From JANXQG01 sp963780045 (lineage in GTDB: Bacteria > Planctomycetota > Planctomycetia > Pirellulales > Thermoguttaceae): a stretch of 64,000 nucleotides of DNA. Made by a program: the position numbers and the translations under genes. The notes below the pieces were generated by a model. It saw only the letters and a program-made list of their open reading frames with translations, had not been told where the DNA came from and did no database searches. Where the stretch lies: contig CAVZZZ010000001.1 in the NCBI GenBank assembly GCA_963780045.1, positions 5,022,001-5,086,000 of the forward strand, in the 5' to 3' direction. This document shows, in pieces, positions 52,906-60,297 of this stretch; position 1 is the stretch's first letter, and the number at the start of each line of letters is the position of its first letter.

Positions 52906-54264
52906 TTACTTCGCCTTTTTCGCCGGCGGCTCGACCGCTCTGGCGCTCATCACAACCTTCTTTCCGTCGCACGACCAGGCCACGTTGTCGCATATCCACG
53001 AGGCCGGAAAGTTGGCAAACAAACGGGGCGGTTTGACGCCGTCGGCGTCGAAAACGTAGAGCTTCTGCACGCGGTCGCTCTTCTTCTGCATGCGCACGAG
53101 GATTTGTTTGTTCACACCCCACGAAACCGTCATGCACGAGTTGTTGGCCTCGGGCTGCGCCGTGCTTGGAAGGAGCACCTTGAAGCCGCCGTTCTCGCCT
53201 TTTACCGAGATGGCGGCGATTTCATTGGCCCCGTTTCCGTTGTTGCCGTCGCGCACGACCCCCTTGAAGCAAATCCGGTCGCCCTCCGGCGACCAACTAA
53301 TGCCCCAATAGATCTGACCGTAGGCCTTGTGCTCCAGCTCGCGGCGCTCCTGCTTGGCCAGATCGTAGATGCAGAGCTTGGCGCCGTTCTGCCCGTAGAC
53401 GGTGTAGGCAATCTCGTCCCGCTTGGGAGACCATTGCGAGCCCCAACCCTCGGCGTCGATTTGCCGAGCGTTCGACCCGTCGGCGTTCATGACGAAGACC
53501 CCGCGCTCGTCGTTATACCGGCAAAACGTGATTTGCTTGTCGTCGGGCAACCAGCCCGGCATTCCGCCCGGCCCAAGGTCCTTGACTCCGCTGCCGTCGG
53601 CGTTGACAACCAGGACGTGGGCGTCGCCCGTGCCTTCGCCCATCACGCTTCGCCAGCCGTCGAAAACGATCTTGCGGCCGTCGTGCGACCATTTCGGCGA
53701 GCCGATAAACGTGTAGTCGGGCATGGTGAGGATGGCGTGCGGATCGCTGCCGTCGGAATTCATCACCACCAGCGACGGGCCGCGAAAGCGCTGCAGCACC
53801 AGCACCATGCCGTGCTTCTGCCGGTCGAAATCGCCCGGCCGGCCCGTCGCCGCGTCATCCAGGCTGATTCGCAGATTGTTGCCTTTGAGGGTGCAGATCC
53901 CCGCCAGCGCGCCCTCCTTCGACTTCATGTCGATCGTCCAGGGATTGGCCTTGCTGTCCAACGTGTACGACATTTCGGCGAGGACCGTCGTGCGCAGCCG
54001 CAGGACGCACGTCTTTTCCGAGAAGATCACACTCACTGGCTCGTCCGCGCCGCCAAGATTCTTGTGGCTGCCATCAGGCATTTGCATAGAAACCGACTGG
54101 GCCTTCCAGGTGCCGACGAGCGTTGGCTGGACCTGTTTGCCGGCGGGAGCGCCTCCGGTCTGACCACCGCCAGTCGCCGGACTCTGCTCGGCGCAGTTTC
54201 CCCCGACGGCGAGGGCGATAGCGCTGGAAAACACCACGAATTGGATAGCACGTTTCATGGCCAT
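52906..54264 (-). CDS. Exported TolB/WD40-type protein with TIGR03067 domain
   Basis: 452 residues from ATG 54264 (GGAGT ahead). The signal peptide RAIQFVVFSSAIALAVGGNC ends with a lipobox-like GNC, so it may be a lipoprotein. The N-terminal TIGR03067-like domain (LVGTWKAQSVSMQMPDG...VSVIFSEKTCVLRLRTTVL) is followed by a six-bladed propeller of PD40 repeats: GSPKWSHDGRKIVFDGWRSV, GMPGWLPDDKQITFCRYNDE, SQWSPKRDEIAYTVYGQNG, ISWSPEGDRICFKGVV. Planctomycete multi-copy family, function unknown. Its stop lies three bases from the ancestral toxin stop (52903). Confidence 0.8.
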   Translation of the reverse strand: MAMKRAIQFVVFSSAIALAVGGNCAEQSPATGGGQTGGAPAGKQVQPTLVGTWKAQSVSMQMPDGSHKNLGGADEPVSVIFSEKTCVLRLRTTVLAEMSYTLDSKANPWTIDMKSKEGALAGICTLKGNNLRISLDDAATGRPGDFDRQKHGMVLVLQRFRGPSLVVMNSDGSDPHAILTMPDYTFIGSPKWSHDGRKIVFDGWRSVMGEGTGDAHVLVVNADGSGVKDLGPGGMPGWLPDDKQITFCRYNDERGVFVMNADGSNARQIDAEGWGSQWSPKRDEIAYTVYGQNGAKLCIYDLAKQERRELEHKAYGQIYWGISWSPEGDRICFKGVVRDGNNGNGANEIAAISVKGENGGFKVLLPSTAQPEANNSCMTVSWGVNKQILVRMQKKSDRVQKLYVFDADGVKPPRLFANFPASWICDNVAWSCDGKKVVMSARAVEPPAKKAK

Positions 54265-54442
54265 GACTCCGGGATTGGAACGGTCAACGCCGCAATTGTA
54301 ACGTGGCGGAGTGGATCGGGCTATTGTGGCTGGCCTCACAGCCCGACTGCAATGCCGCCCGATTGCGAACGGCGCCCTCCGCATGTCCCGAATTCGCGAT
54401 TAATGGATCGAGCTATAATAAAGACTTCCGCGAGGAGCAGTC

Positions 54443-54874
54443 ATGAGAATCAAGTATTTCAAGGAAACCGACACTGCCGTGCTGGAGTTTAGCGACGCGC
54501 GGGTGGCGGAAACCCGCGAAGTTAGCGAGGACATTTATTTGGACCTCGATGAGGACGGCAAGCTCGTGAGCATGACTGTCGAACATGCGGCCGCCAGCGC
54601 CAGCTTCCCGGCGGTCGAGGTGGAGGAGGTCGCGAGCGCCTCAACGGTCGGAATCGCCTGGTGGGGCATTCACTGTCGCCGGGGTCAGGCCCGAATCAGG
54701 CGTCGGGTCGATCAAACGTTGGGTCAAATCTGGCGAATAGTGACTTTGAAAGTAGAAAACGCCGGTCTGGCCCCACGCACTGCACTGCACTGCGCCACTG
54801 TGCTGTGGACCCCGCGCACCGTGGCAGCGCCGTTGGTAAGCGCGACTGGCCCGATATCGACGCCATTCTGGTAG
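54443..54874 (+). CDS. DUF2283 domain protein with extended C-terminus
   Basis: The N-terminal 68 residues, RIKYFKETDTAVLEFSDARVAETREVSEDIYLDLDEDGKLVSMTVEHA, are a DUF2283 protein (D-x-x-L-x-L-x-F pattern, normal length about 60-70). The rest (from GIAWWGIHCRRGQARIRRRV) is unlike the family and overlaps antisense the truncated surface protein gene, so the original stop was probably lost in the rearrangement that joined the two fragments near 54690. DUF2283 proteins often accompany toxin or restriction genes; role unknown. Confidence 0.65.
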   Translation: MRIKYFKETDTAVLEFSDARVAETREVSEDIYLDLDEDGKLVSMTVEHAAASASFPAVEVEEVASASTVGIAWWGIHCRRGQARIRRRVDQTLGQIWRIVTLKVENAGLAPRTALHCATVLWTPRTVAAPLVSATGPISTPFW

Positions 54875-55146
54875 ATTTCCACCGAGCCAGTGGGCGTAGT
54901 CGTGCTCCCAAGGTCTTCGGGCGCCACCAGGACCGAATCGTCAGAACCCGACTGGCTCAGGATTATCGTCGTGCCGGGAATCACGACTAAGAGTCGCCGG
55001 CTCTCCAAAGGCTCTATGCGCAAGGGGCGTTGCCAACGGTCCATGCGCGGCGTTCGACTTCCGTCCTGTGATTTTGCCGCGCATCGCCTTCCCGCCGCGG
55101 AGCGCAACAACGCCTGGAACCTGCCCAACAACTGTGCAAGCATCAT
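54724..55146 (-). pseudogene. N-terminal remnant of a large planctomycete surface protein
   Basis: The double ATG at 55146/55143 is preceded by GGGAAGG. The leader has the planctomycete motif PLRIEPLESRRLLVV (compare IEQLECRNML in the giant protein), and is followed by one Ig-like segment: STTTPTGSVEIYQNGVDIGPVALTNGAATVRG. After that the frame degenerates (VHSTVAQCSAVRGARPAFSTFKV) and stops at 54724, next to the DUF2283 gene. The remaining thousands of bases of a typical protein of this class are missing, so this is a truncated gene end. Confidence 0.65.
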
Positions 55147-55390
55147 TCCTTCCCTACCGCCAGTTTCCGAGCTAGACCGCATGAGGTCGCTTTGCGGCCA
55201 GCCAAACTGGATTACGCCCATAATATCCGGCCAAAATGAGGCGTCAAACATGCCTGAATGCCAGCTTGCATAGCAGGCGAACAGGATTGAAATCCATAGG
55301 CTTGTCAACGACAAACTTGCAGGATGGACCTCCGAGTCCGTCGAGTTTTGTGCAAAGCGATAAGAAGCCAAGCGGCGCAACTTTTGGCGT

Positions 55391-55489
55391 CCGGCAGCAA
55401 GCGCCGGCCCGCGTTGCCAGACGTTGAGGCCCTCGGCGCTGTGCGTCGTGGCGGCCACCGGCAGCAAGCGCCGGCCCGCGTTGCCAGAC
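55391..55489. repeat. Two 32-base direct repeats (cagcaagcgccggcccgcg type)
   Basis: GGCAGCAAGCGCCGGCCCGC plus GTTGCCAGAC occurs at 55391-55422 and 55458-55489 with no mismatch, 67 bases apart, in a region without a gene. Another repeated word, AGGATGGACCTCCGAGTCCG, lies at 55321. Both recur elsewhere in planctomycetes as far as I remember. Confidence 0.7.
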
Positions 55490-55599
55490 TCCATCCGAAC
55501 CAAGCCCTCGGAAAGCGTGTCCAATTTGTTGACGCAATTGACGTCGGCCCACCACCGAGCTAGAATTGCGCAATCGCGCAAGGCACTGAAGGCGTTACG

Positions 55600-56172
55600 A
55601 TGCAGAGATTAGACGTTGAGAAAGCGATCCAGGCGGCGGGCGTTTTGCTCCGCCGCGAAGGGAAGCGGTTGAGCCGCCTGCGGCTGTTGAAGCTTCTTTA
55701 CATTGCCGATCGAATCGCTCTGCAAACGACCGGCTCGCCGATTCTCGGCTCGAAACTCGTCGCCATGCGGCACGGTCCCGTCCACAGCGAAGTCTTCGAC
55801 CTCATCAAGGGGGTCCATTTCGCGGAGCCGGACTGGTCGCGGAACTTTCGCAACGTCGGCCGCGACGTCGTCTTGGAGGAAGAACCGTGCGTAGGCAAAC
55901 TCTCGCGTCAAGAGGTCGAGTTGCTCAATCAGGTCGTCGATCAACGGGCCGATCTCAGCGACTGGGACGTTGCCGAAGAGACGCACGGGTTTGCGGAGTG
56001 GCAGGAGTGCTACCCCGATCGCAGTGAGAACACCTCGCGACCGATTCCGCTGGAGCTGTTGATCCGCGCGGTGGGTCGTGCAGCGGACCAGACGGAAATC
56101 GTGCAAGACATGGAGGATTCCGAAGCGTACAATCGCTTTTTCTCGCAGGGATTGGCAAGTGAACGCCGGTGA
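55600..56172 (+). CDS. Panacea (DUF4065/SocA-like) antitoxin
   Basis: 190 residues: VEKAIQAAGVLLRREGKRLSRLRLLKLLYIADRIALQTTGSPILGSKLVAMRHGPVHSEVFDLIKG is the Panacea domain (KLLY.AD, ....GS...A..HGPV...). The C-terminal half (EPDWSRNFRNVGRDVVLEEEPCVGKLSRQEVELLNQVVDQRADLSDWDVAEETHGFAEW) is also typical of the longer DUF4065 members. Panacea proteins neutralise diverse small toxins encoded next to them. The downstream gene overlaps by 14 bases and encodes a small beta-rich protein, forming an apparent antitoxin-toxin pair. Confidence 0.85.
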   Translation: MQRLDVEKAIQAAGVLLRREGKRLSRLRLLKLLYIADRIALQTTGSPILGSKLVAMRHGPVHSEVFDLIKGVHFAEPDWSRNFRNVGRDVVLEEEPCVGKLSRQEVELLNQVVDQRADLSDWDVAEETHGFAEWQECYPDRSENTSRPIPLELLIRAVGRAADQTEIVQDMEDSEAYNRFFSQGLASERR

Positions 56173-56542
56173 CACGATCGTCATTCCGCTGCCGAACGCC
56201 AGCTGCGACAGCCACCTCGGGATGGTGATTAGCGATCCGGCGCAAGGTGACGAGTGCGTCATCGTCAATTTCACGTCGTGGCGCGCGGACAAAGACCAGG
56301 CCTGCGTAGTAAACCCCGGCGAGCATCCGTACGTATCGAAGAAGACCTGCGCCAACTTTAAGGATGCGAAGCGGTGCAAGACCGCCGACCTTGATCGGCT
56401 CGTGGAGGCCGAAGGCCTAAAAACGACCGCGCCGCTGTCGGCGAAGTTGCTTGTGAAGATCAGGGCCGCGGTCCCCGAATCGCGGATGAACTGGGACTGC
56501 GCAAAGTTGCTCATGGACCAAGGTTTGGTCGAGATGCAATAA
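56159..56542 (+). CDS. Putative toxin of the Panacea pair, SH3-like
   Basis: GTG at 56159 lies inside the antitoxin's last codons. 127 residues: GDTIVIPLPNASCDSHLGMVISDPAQGDECVIVNFTSWRADKDQACVVNPGEHPYVSKKTCANFKDAKRCK. A beta-rich N-terminal barrel with the pattern H-x-x-V-V-x-S-x-P and V-I-V-N-F-T resembles PemK/MazF/SH3-like toxins, and is followed by helices (LDRLVEAEGLKTTAPLSAKLLVKIRAAV). I recall related HLxVVxxxP ... HPFI proteins in other two-gene cassettes but cannot name the family. Toxicity is inferred from genomic context alone. Confidence 0.65.
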   Translation: MNAGDTIVIPLPNASCDSHLGMVISDPAQGDECVIVNFTSWRADKDQACVVNPGEHPYVSKKTCANFKDAKRCKTADLDRLVEAEGLKTTAPLSAKLLVKIRAAVPESRMNWDCAKLLMDQGLVEMQ

Positions 56543-56738
56543 TATACATCGGAGGCGGGCGCGAAAACGCGAACAAATGCCAAGCGTCGTAAACCCGTGG
56601 CTGCCAATGGTTTAGCGACATCGCCGCGGTCCGTGCCAAGGGCCAAGAAACCGCGGGCCGGCGAGGATGACGACGAGAAGCTGGCGCGCCCACAACGACG
56701 CCGGACACTAGCATGACAGATGAATGACGAAAGATGGC

Positions 56739-57215
56739 TCAAGCTTCCAGCGAAAACCCGCCGGCAAGCTCGCCAGTTTCGGCGTCACGCTGGGCACCGC
56801 GGAGCAAAAAGGGCGCGGCGGGGCGGCTGTGGGCTTGGTCGGCCGCGAGCTTGGCGCAAAGCTGCCGCCAGGTCTCGCGCTCGATTTCGAGAATCCGCAC
56901 GGCGTCGGCAAGGCACGTTTCGTCGTGTCGATGGCCGGCCCGCACGAGCAGGCGGAAGATGAACTCGTAGAGGCCGAAAACGCGCTGCGCCAGCTCGCCT
57001 CCGCCCTTGCGGTCGATGGCCGAGAGCATCTGGCCCAGGATGCCTTGAGCGTGAACGATCCGGGCGATGGCCAGGTCGTCGCGGCCCTGCCGCCAGAACT
57101 CGCGGGCCGCGTTCGCCGAAGCAATGGCCGCCTCGATGAGCAGCCGTTGCAGCTTCTGCGGCGCGGCCGTCTTGACCTCCGTGGCAAGATAATTGTCTCT
57201 GGCGGGCAGTGGCAT
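56739..57215 (-). CDS. fliS: Flagellar filament chaperone FliS
   Basis: 158 residues. The FliS signature reads NYLATEVKTAAPQKLQRLLIEAAIASANAARE, then HAQGILGQMLSAIDRKGGGELAQRVFGLYEFIFRLLVRAG, the four-helix bundle that binds the flagellin C-terminus. It is 18 bases downstream of fliD, the classic fliD-fliS order. The last 30 residues are extra compared with E. coli FliS. Confidence 0.85.
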   Translation of the reverse strand: MPLPARDNYLATEVKTAAPQKLQRLLIEAAIASANAAREFWRQGRDDLAIARIVHAQGILGQMLSAIDRKGGGELAQRVFGLYEFIFRLLVRAGHRHDETCLADAVRILEIERETWRQLCAKLAADQAHSRPAAPFLLRGAQRDAETGELAGGFSLEA

Positions 57216-57233
57216 GATCCGTGCTTTCTGCGG

Positions 57234-60152
57234 TTAACTCGAGCTGGAACTCGAACCGGAGCCAAACGAAAGTCCGCTGCCGACGCTGGAACCGCTGCTG
57301 CTGTTGCTCTGCGAGCTGCCGCTGATGTCGATTGGCTGGATCGTGTCGATTACGTTGGCGTCGTTTTGCATTTGGCTGATCGTCGCGTCCATGTTGTAGA
57401 ATTCGTTGTACAGCCGGGTCTGCTCGCTGTTGAGCCGCTGGTTCATCAGCGTGATCTGGTTCTGGTTGTCGGTGATCTGCGAGCCGAGGCCGCTGACTTG
57501 TTCGGCGAGCAGCGAGTCGCTGGTGCCGGCCAACTGGGTGATCAGGTTGTTGATCTGGTCGGAGACGCCGCTGTTCGTCGTCGTGAACAGTTGCTGCACG
57601 GCCTGGGGGTTGGCCGCCCAGGCGGCGTCGAGCGTGGACTGGTCGAAGACGAGCGTGCCGTTGCCCTGCACGGTGACTCCCACTTCGGCCAGGGACTGGA
57701 GCGAGCCGTTTCCCTCGAACGTGCCCGCCATCAATTGCGCAAGCTGGTTGCCCGCCTCTTCGGCGGCCGGATATCCGGAGAGCACCGCCCCGGTGTTCGT
57801 GGTCGTATCGTAGGACGTGTCGGTGCTGAGCTGATTGGCAAAATTGTTGTAGTCGTTTACAAACGACTGCAAAGTGGCCGCCACCTGGCTGTCGTTGGAA
57901 GCCACGTCCACCGTCACCGGCTGGCTGCTGGCGCTTTCGACCTGGAGCGAGACGCCGGGCAGGATGTTGGTAAAAGTGTTCGTGGAGGAGGCCGCGACAA
58001 AGCCGGCCGAGCCGCCGCCGCCGACGGCCAGCAGGGCGTTCTGCGCCGCGGCGAGCTGCTGCAGCGACATGCCGGAAATTTGCGAAGCGTCGACGACCAT
58101 TCCCGCCGCCGCGCCGCTCTGCGTGCCCGTCAGCGAAAGTCGATAGGGCGAGCTGGAGCCGTCGTTGAGGATGCTGGCGGACAGGCCGTTGTTCGCCGCG
58201 TTGATGTCGTTCACAAGGTCGTTGAGCGAGTCGCCGGCAGCGAGCGTAATGGTATGCGTGGTCGAGCCATTGATCATCCATGCACCACTTACCTTCGTGG
58301 CCGTGGCACCGAGCAGGTTGAGGTCGCTGGCGGTCGTCGAGCTGCCCTCGGCGACGGCAAGTGTACCCGTGCCGCCGGCAGTGTCGGTCAGCAGGATGCC
58401 GTCGCCGGTCGAGTTCACCTCGGCCTGGACGCCTTTCGCCTGGAGGTTGATGGCATTGATCACGTCACCGACGGTCTGCATCGAACTCGTGACGTTGACA
58501 GTCGAAGTAACGCCGGACGAGTTCGTGATCGTGAAACTGCCGTCGGCGACGCCCGCGCCGCCATTGAGCGAGCTCAAGAGTGTGTTCGTGGAGATCGTGC
58601 GGAGGTGCATGTCGCCGCTATTGAGCACACCGGTAGTGCTGGAGCCGGGACCGGAGGCGGTAGCGAAGCCGAGCTGTTGGGCGGTATTCGTGCCGTCGTT
58701 GCCGCCATCGTCCGCGGCGTCGCTGTTAGCGGCTGTAAGCGTGCCCGTCGCCGAGCCGGTAGTGTCCACCAGCTCGATGCCGTCGCCGGCCTGATTGACC
58801 TTGGCGGTGATGTCTACGGCCTGCGCGCCGGGCTGTGCATTGGCGGTTTGAATTTGGCCGTTGATGTCTTTGATCACGTCCTGCAACGTCGTCGCGCCCG
58901 CGAGATTGACGTTGACGCTGTTGCCGTCGCGGTCGGTCAGTTTCATGTAGCCCAGCGGGCCGAGACCCTGGCCGCCGTTGAGGCTGGAAAGGAGGACGGT
59001 TTGCAATCCGCCAAGGATGTCGCTGCCGTTGACCGTGCCGGAACTGGATGCGGTGACGGCGATTCCCAGGTCGCTGGCGGCGGACGAACCGGTGGCGTTG
59101 CTGATCGTGAGGGTGCCGCTAGGATTGGACGCCGCCGTCGTATCGGTAAGCTCCAGGCTCCGGCCGTCGGCGCCAATCGAGACTTGCAGCTTGCCGCCGG
59201 TCTGCTGGCTGATTTCCTGGGTGATGTCGCCAAGCGTCGTCGGCTCGTCCGGCGCAGACGAACCGGCGGGCACCGGAGCAAGGTCGATCGTGCCCGTCGT
59301 GCCGTCGTGCAGCGTGTACGTGATGTCCCCTACGGCCGGTTCGATGCGGACGCCCATGCCGTCGTTCAGCGCGGAAAGCGAAAGGTTGTTGCCAAGCGTA
59401 TAGATGTTCGTTCCGGTCGCTGTGGCGCTACTGGTATCAATGCCGGCCAGCCCCAGCGACTCCGCCGTGGCGCCGTTGCCGACGTCCTGGACCTGGAGGC
59501 TGGATTTGACGTCGTCGGCGCTAGTGTTATCCGTCAGCACGATCTGGCCGTCGTCAGTGGAGGCGGTGACGTTCAGCCCGGCGTTGTTGATGGCGTTGGT
59601 GACGTCGTCGATATTCTGCGCGGAAGAGAGGTTGACGACGGCCGAGTTGCCGCTGCGGTCGGTAATGCGGATTTCGCCCGGACCCTGCTGCGCGGGTGCC
59701 CCGAACCCTTGCCCGCCGTTGATGTTGTTCAGGGAAACGCCCTGGTCGACGGTGTTGCCGTAGCGATAGGTGAGCGTGCCGCCGCCCAGCGCGGCCGTTT
59801 CGCTTTGGAAACCGGTGCTGAGCAACTGCTGGCTCTGGGCAGTCTGGATCGGCGTGTACCGGTACGTGCCCGCCGCGGGCGTGCCGGTGATCGTGGCGGC
59901 CAGGGCGGAAGGATTGCTGGAGCTGGCGGTCTGGCTCTGAAAGGTCGACGTCAGGCCGAGATCTCTAGCGTCGCTTTGCAGCGCCAGCAACTGGGCGGAG
60001 AGCGTGGAAAAGGCGGTCTGCTCGTTCGTGAGGGTAGTGTCCTCGGTCTGTAGTGCGGTCACCGGCTGCGAATCGATGGACAACAGTTGGGTAACGATGC
60101 CGGAGATGTTGATGCCGGAGGCGATTCCAACGCTGGCGGTGATACGTCCCAT
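57234..60152 (-). CDS. fliD: Flagellar hook-associated protein 2 (filament cap) FliD, enlarged
   Basis: 972 residues against a usual 450-550. The N-terminus ASGINISGIVTQLLSIDSQPVTALQTEDTTLTNEQTAFSTLSAQLLALQSDARDL and the C-terminus VNDYNNFANQLSTDTSYDTTTNTGAVLSGYPAAEEAGNQLAQLM...ATISQMQNDANVIDTIQP are FliD. The middle contains repeated flagellin-hook IN modules (e.g. TLLSSLNGGAGVADGSFTITNSSGVTSTVNVTSSMQTVGDVINAIN) with duplicated sub-blocks. FliD caps the filament and promotes flagellin folding. Same unit as fliS. Confidence 0.9.
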   Translation of the reverse strand: MGRITASVGIASGINISGIVTQLLSIDSQPVTALQTEDTTLTNEQTAFSTLSAQLLALQSDARDLGLTSTFQSQTASSSNPSALAATITGTPAAGTYRYTPIQTAQSQQLLSTGFQSETAALGGGTLTYRYGNTVDQGVSLNNINGGQGFGAPAQQGPGEIRITDRSGNSAVVNLSSAQNIDDVTNAINNAGLNVTASTDDGQIVLTDNTSADDVKSSLQVQDVGNGATAESLGLAGIDTSSATATGTNIYTLGNNLSLSALNDGMGVRIEPAVGDITYTLHDGTTGTIDLAPVPAGSSAPDEPTTLGDITQEISQQTGGKLQVSIGADGRSLELTDTTAASNPSGTLTISNATGSSAASDLGIAVTASSSGTVNGSDILGGLQTVLLSSLNGGQGLGPLGYMKLTDRDGNSVNVNLAGATTLQDVIKDINGQIQTANAQPGAQAVDITAKVNQAGDGIELVDTTGSATGTLTAANSDAADDGGNDGTNTAQQLGFATASGPGSSTTGVLNSGDMHLRTISTNTLLSSLNGGAGVADGSFTITNSSGVTSTVNVTSSMQTVGDVINAINLQAKGVQAEVNSTGDGILLTDTAGGTGTLAVAEGSSTTASDLNLLGATATKVSGAWMINGSTTHTITLAAGDSLNDLVNDINAANNGLSASILNDGSSSPYRLSLTGTQSGAAAGMVVDASQISGMSLQQLAAAQNALLAVGGGGSAGFVAASSTNTFTNILPGVSLQVESASSQPVTVDVASNDSQVAATLQSFVNDYNNFANQLSTDTSYDTTTNTGAVLSGYPAAEEAGNQLAQLMAGTFEGNGSLQSLAEVGVTVQGNGTLVFDQSTLDAAWAANPQAVQQLFTTTNSGVSDQINNLITQLAGTSDSLLAEQVSGLGSQITDNQNQITLMNQRLNSEQTRLYNEFYNMDATISQMQNDANVIDTIQPIDISGSSQSNSSSGSSVGSGLSFGSGSSSSSS

Positions 60153-60247
60153 AATCGCGCCTCAAATTCCACGCAAGCCGCAAACTGTCGCTTGTTATCT
60201 AGTCGGCATTCGCAGTGCAGAGGGTTGAATCGCGCCGAAAAGCAAGC

Positions 60248-60274
60248 GGTCCGCCTGGTTTCTCAAGGCGGACC
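60248..60274 (-). terminator. Rho-independent terminator after fliC
   Basis: On the minus strand GGTCCGCCT-TGAGAAACC-AGGCGGACC forms a perfect 9-bp stem about 25 bases after the fliC stop, followed by GCTTGCTTTTCGG with a short T-run. It separates fliC from fliD. Confidence 0.8.
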
Positions 60275-60297
60275 GGCTGTGCGCTAGGCTAGTTGGC

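Noticed and set aside
55391..55489. Possible CRISPR
   Set aside because: Only two repeats, a single 35-base gap, no leader and no cas gene.
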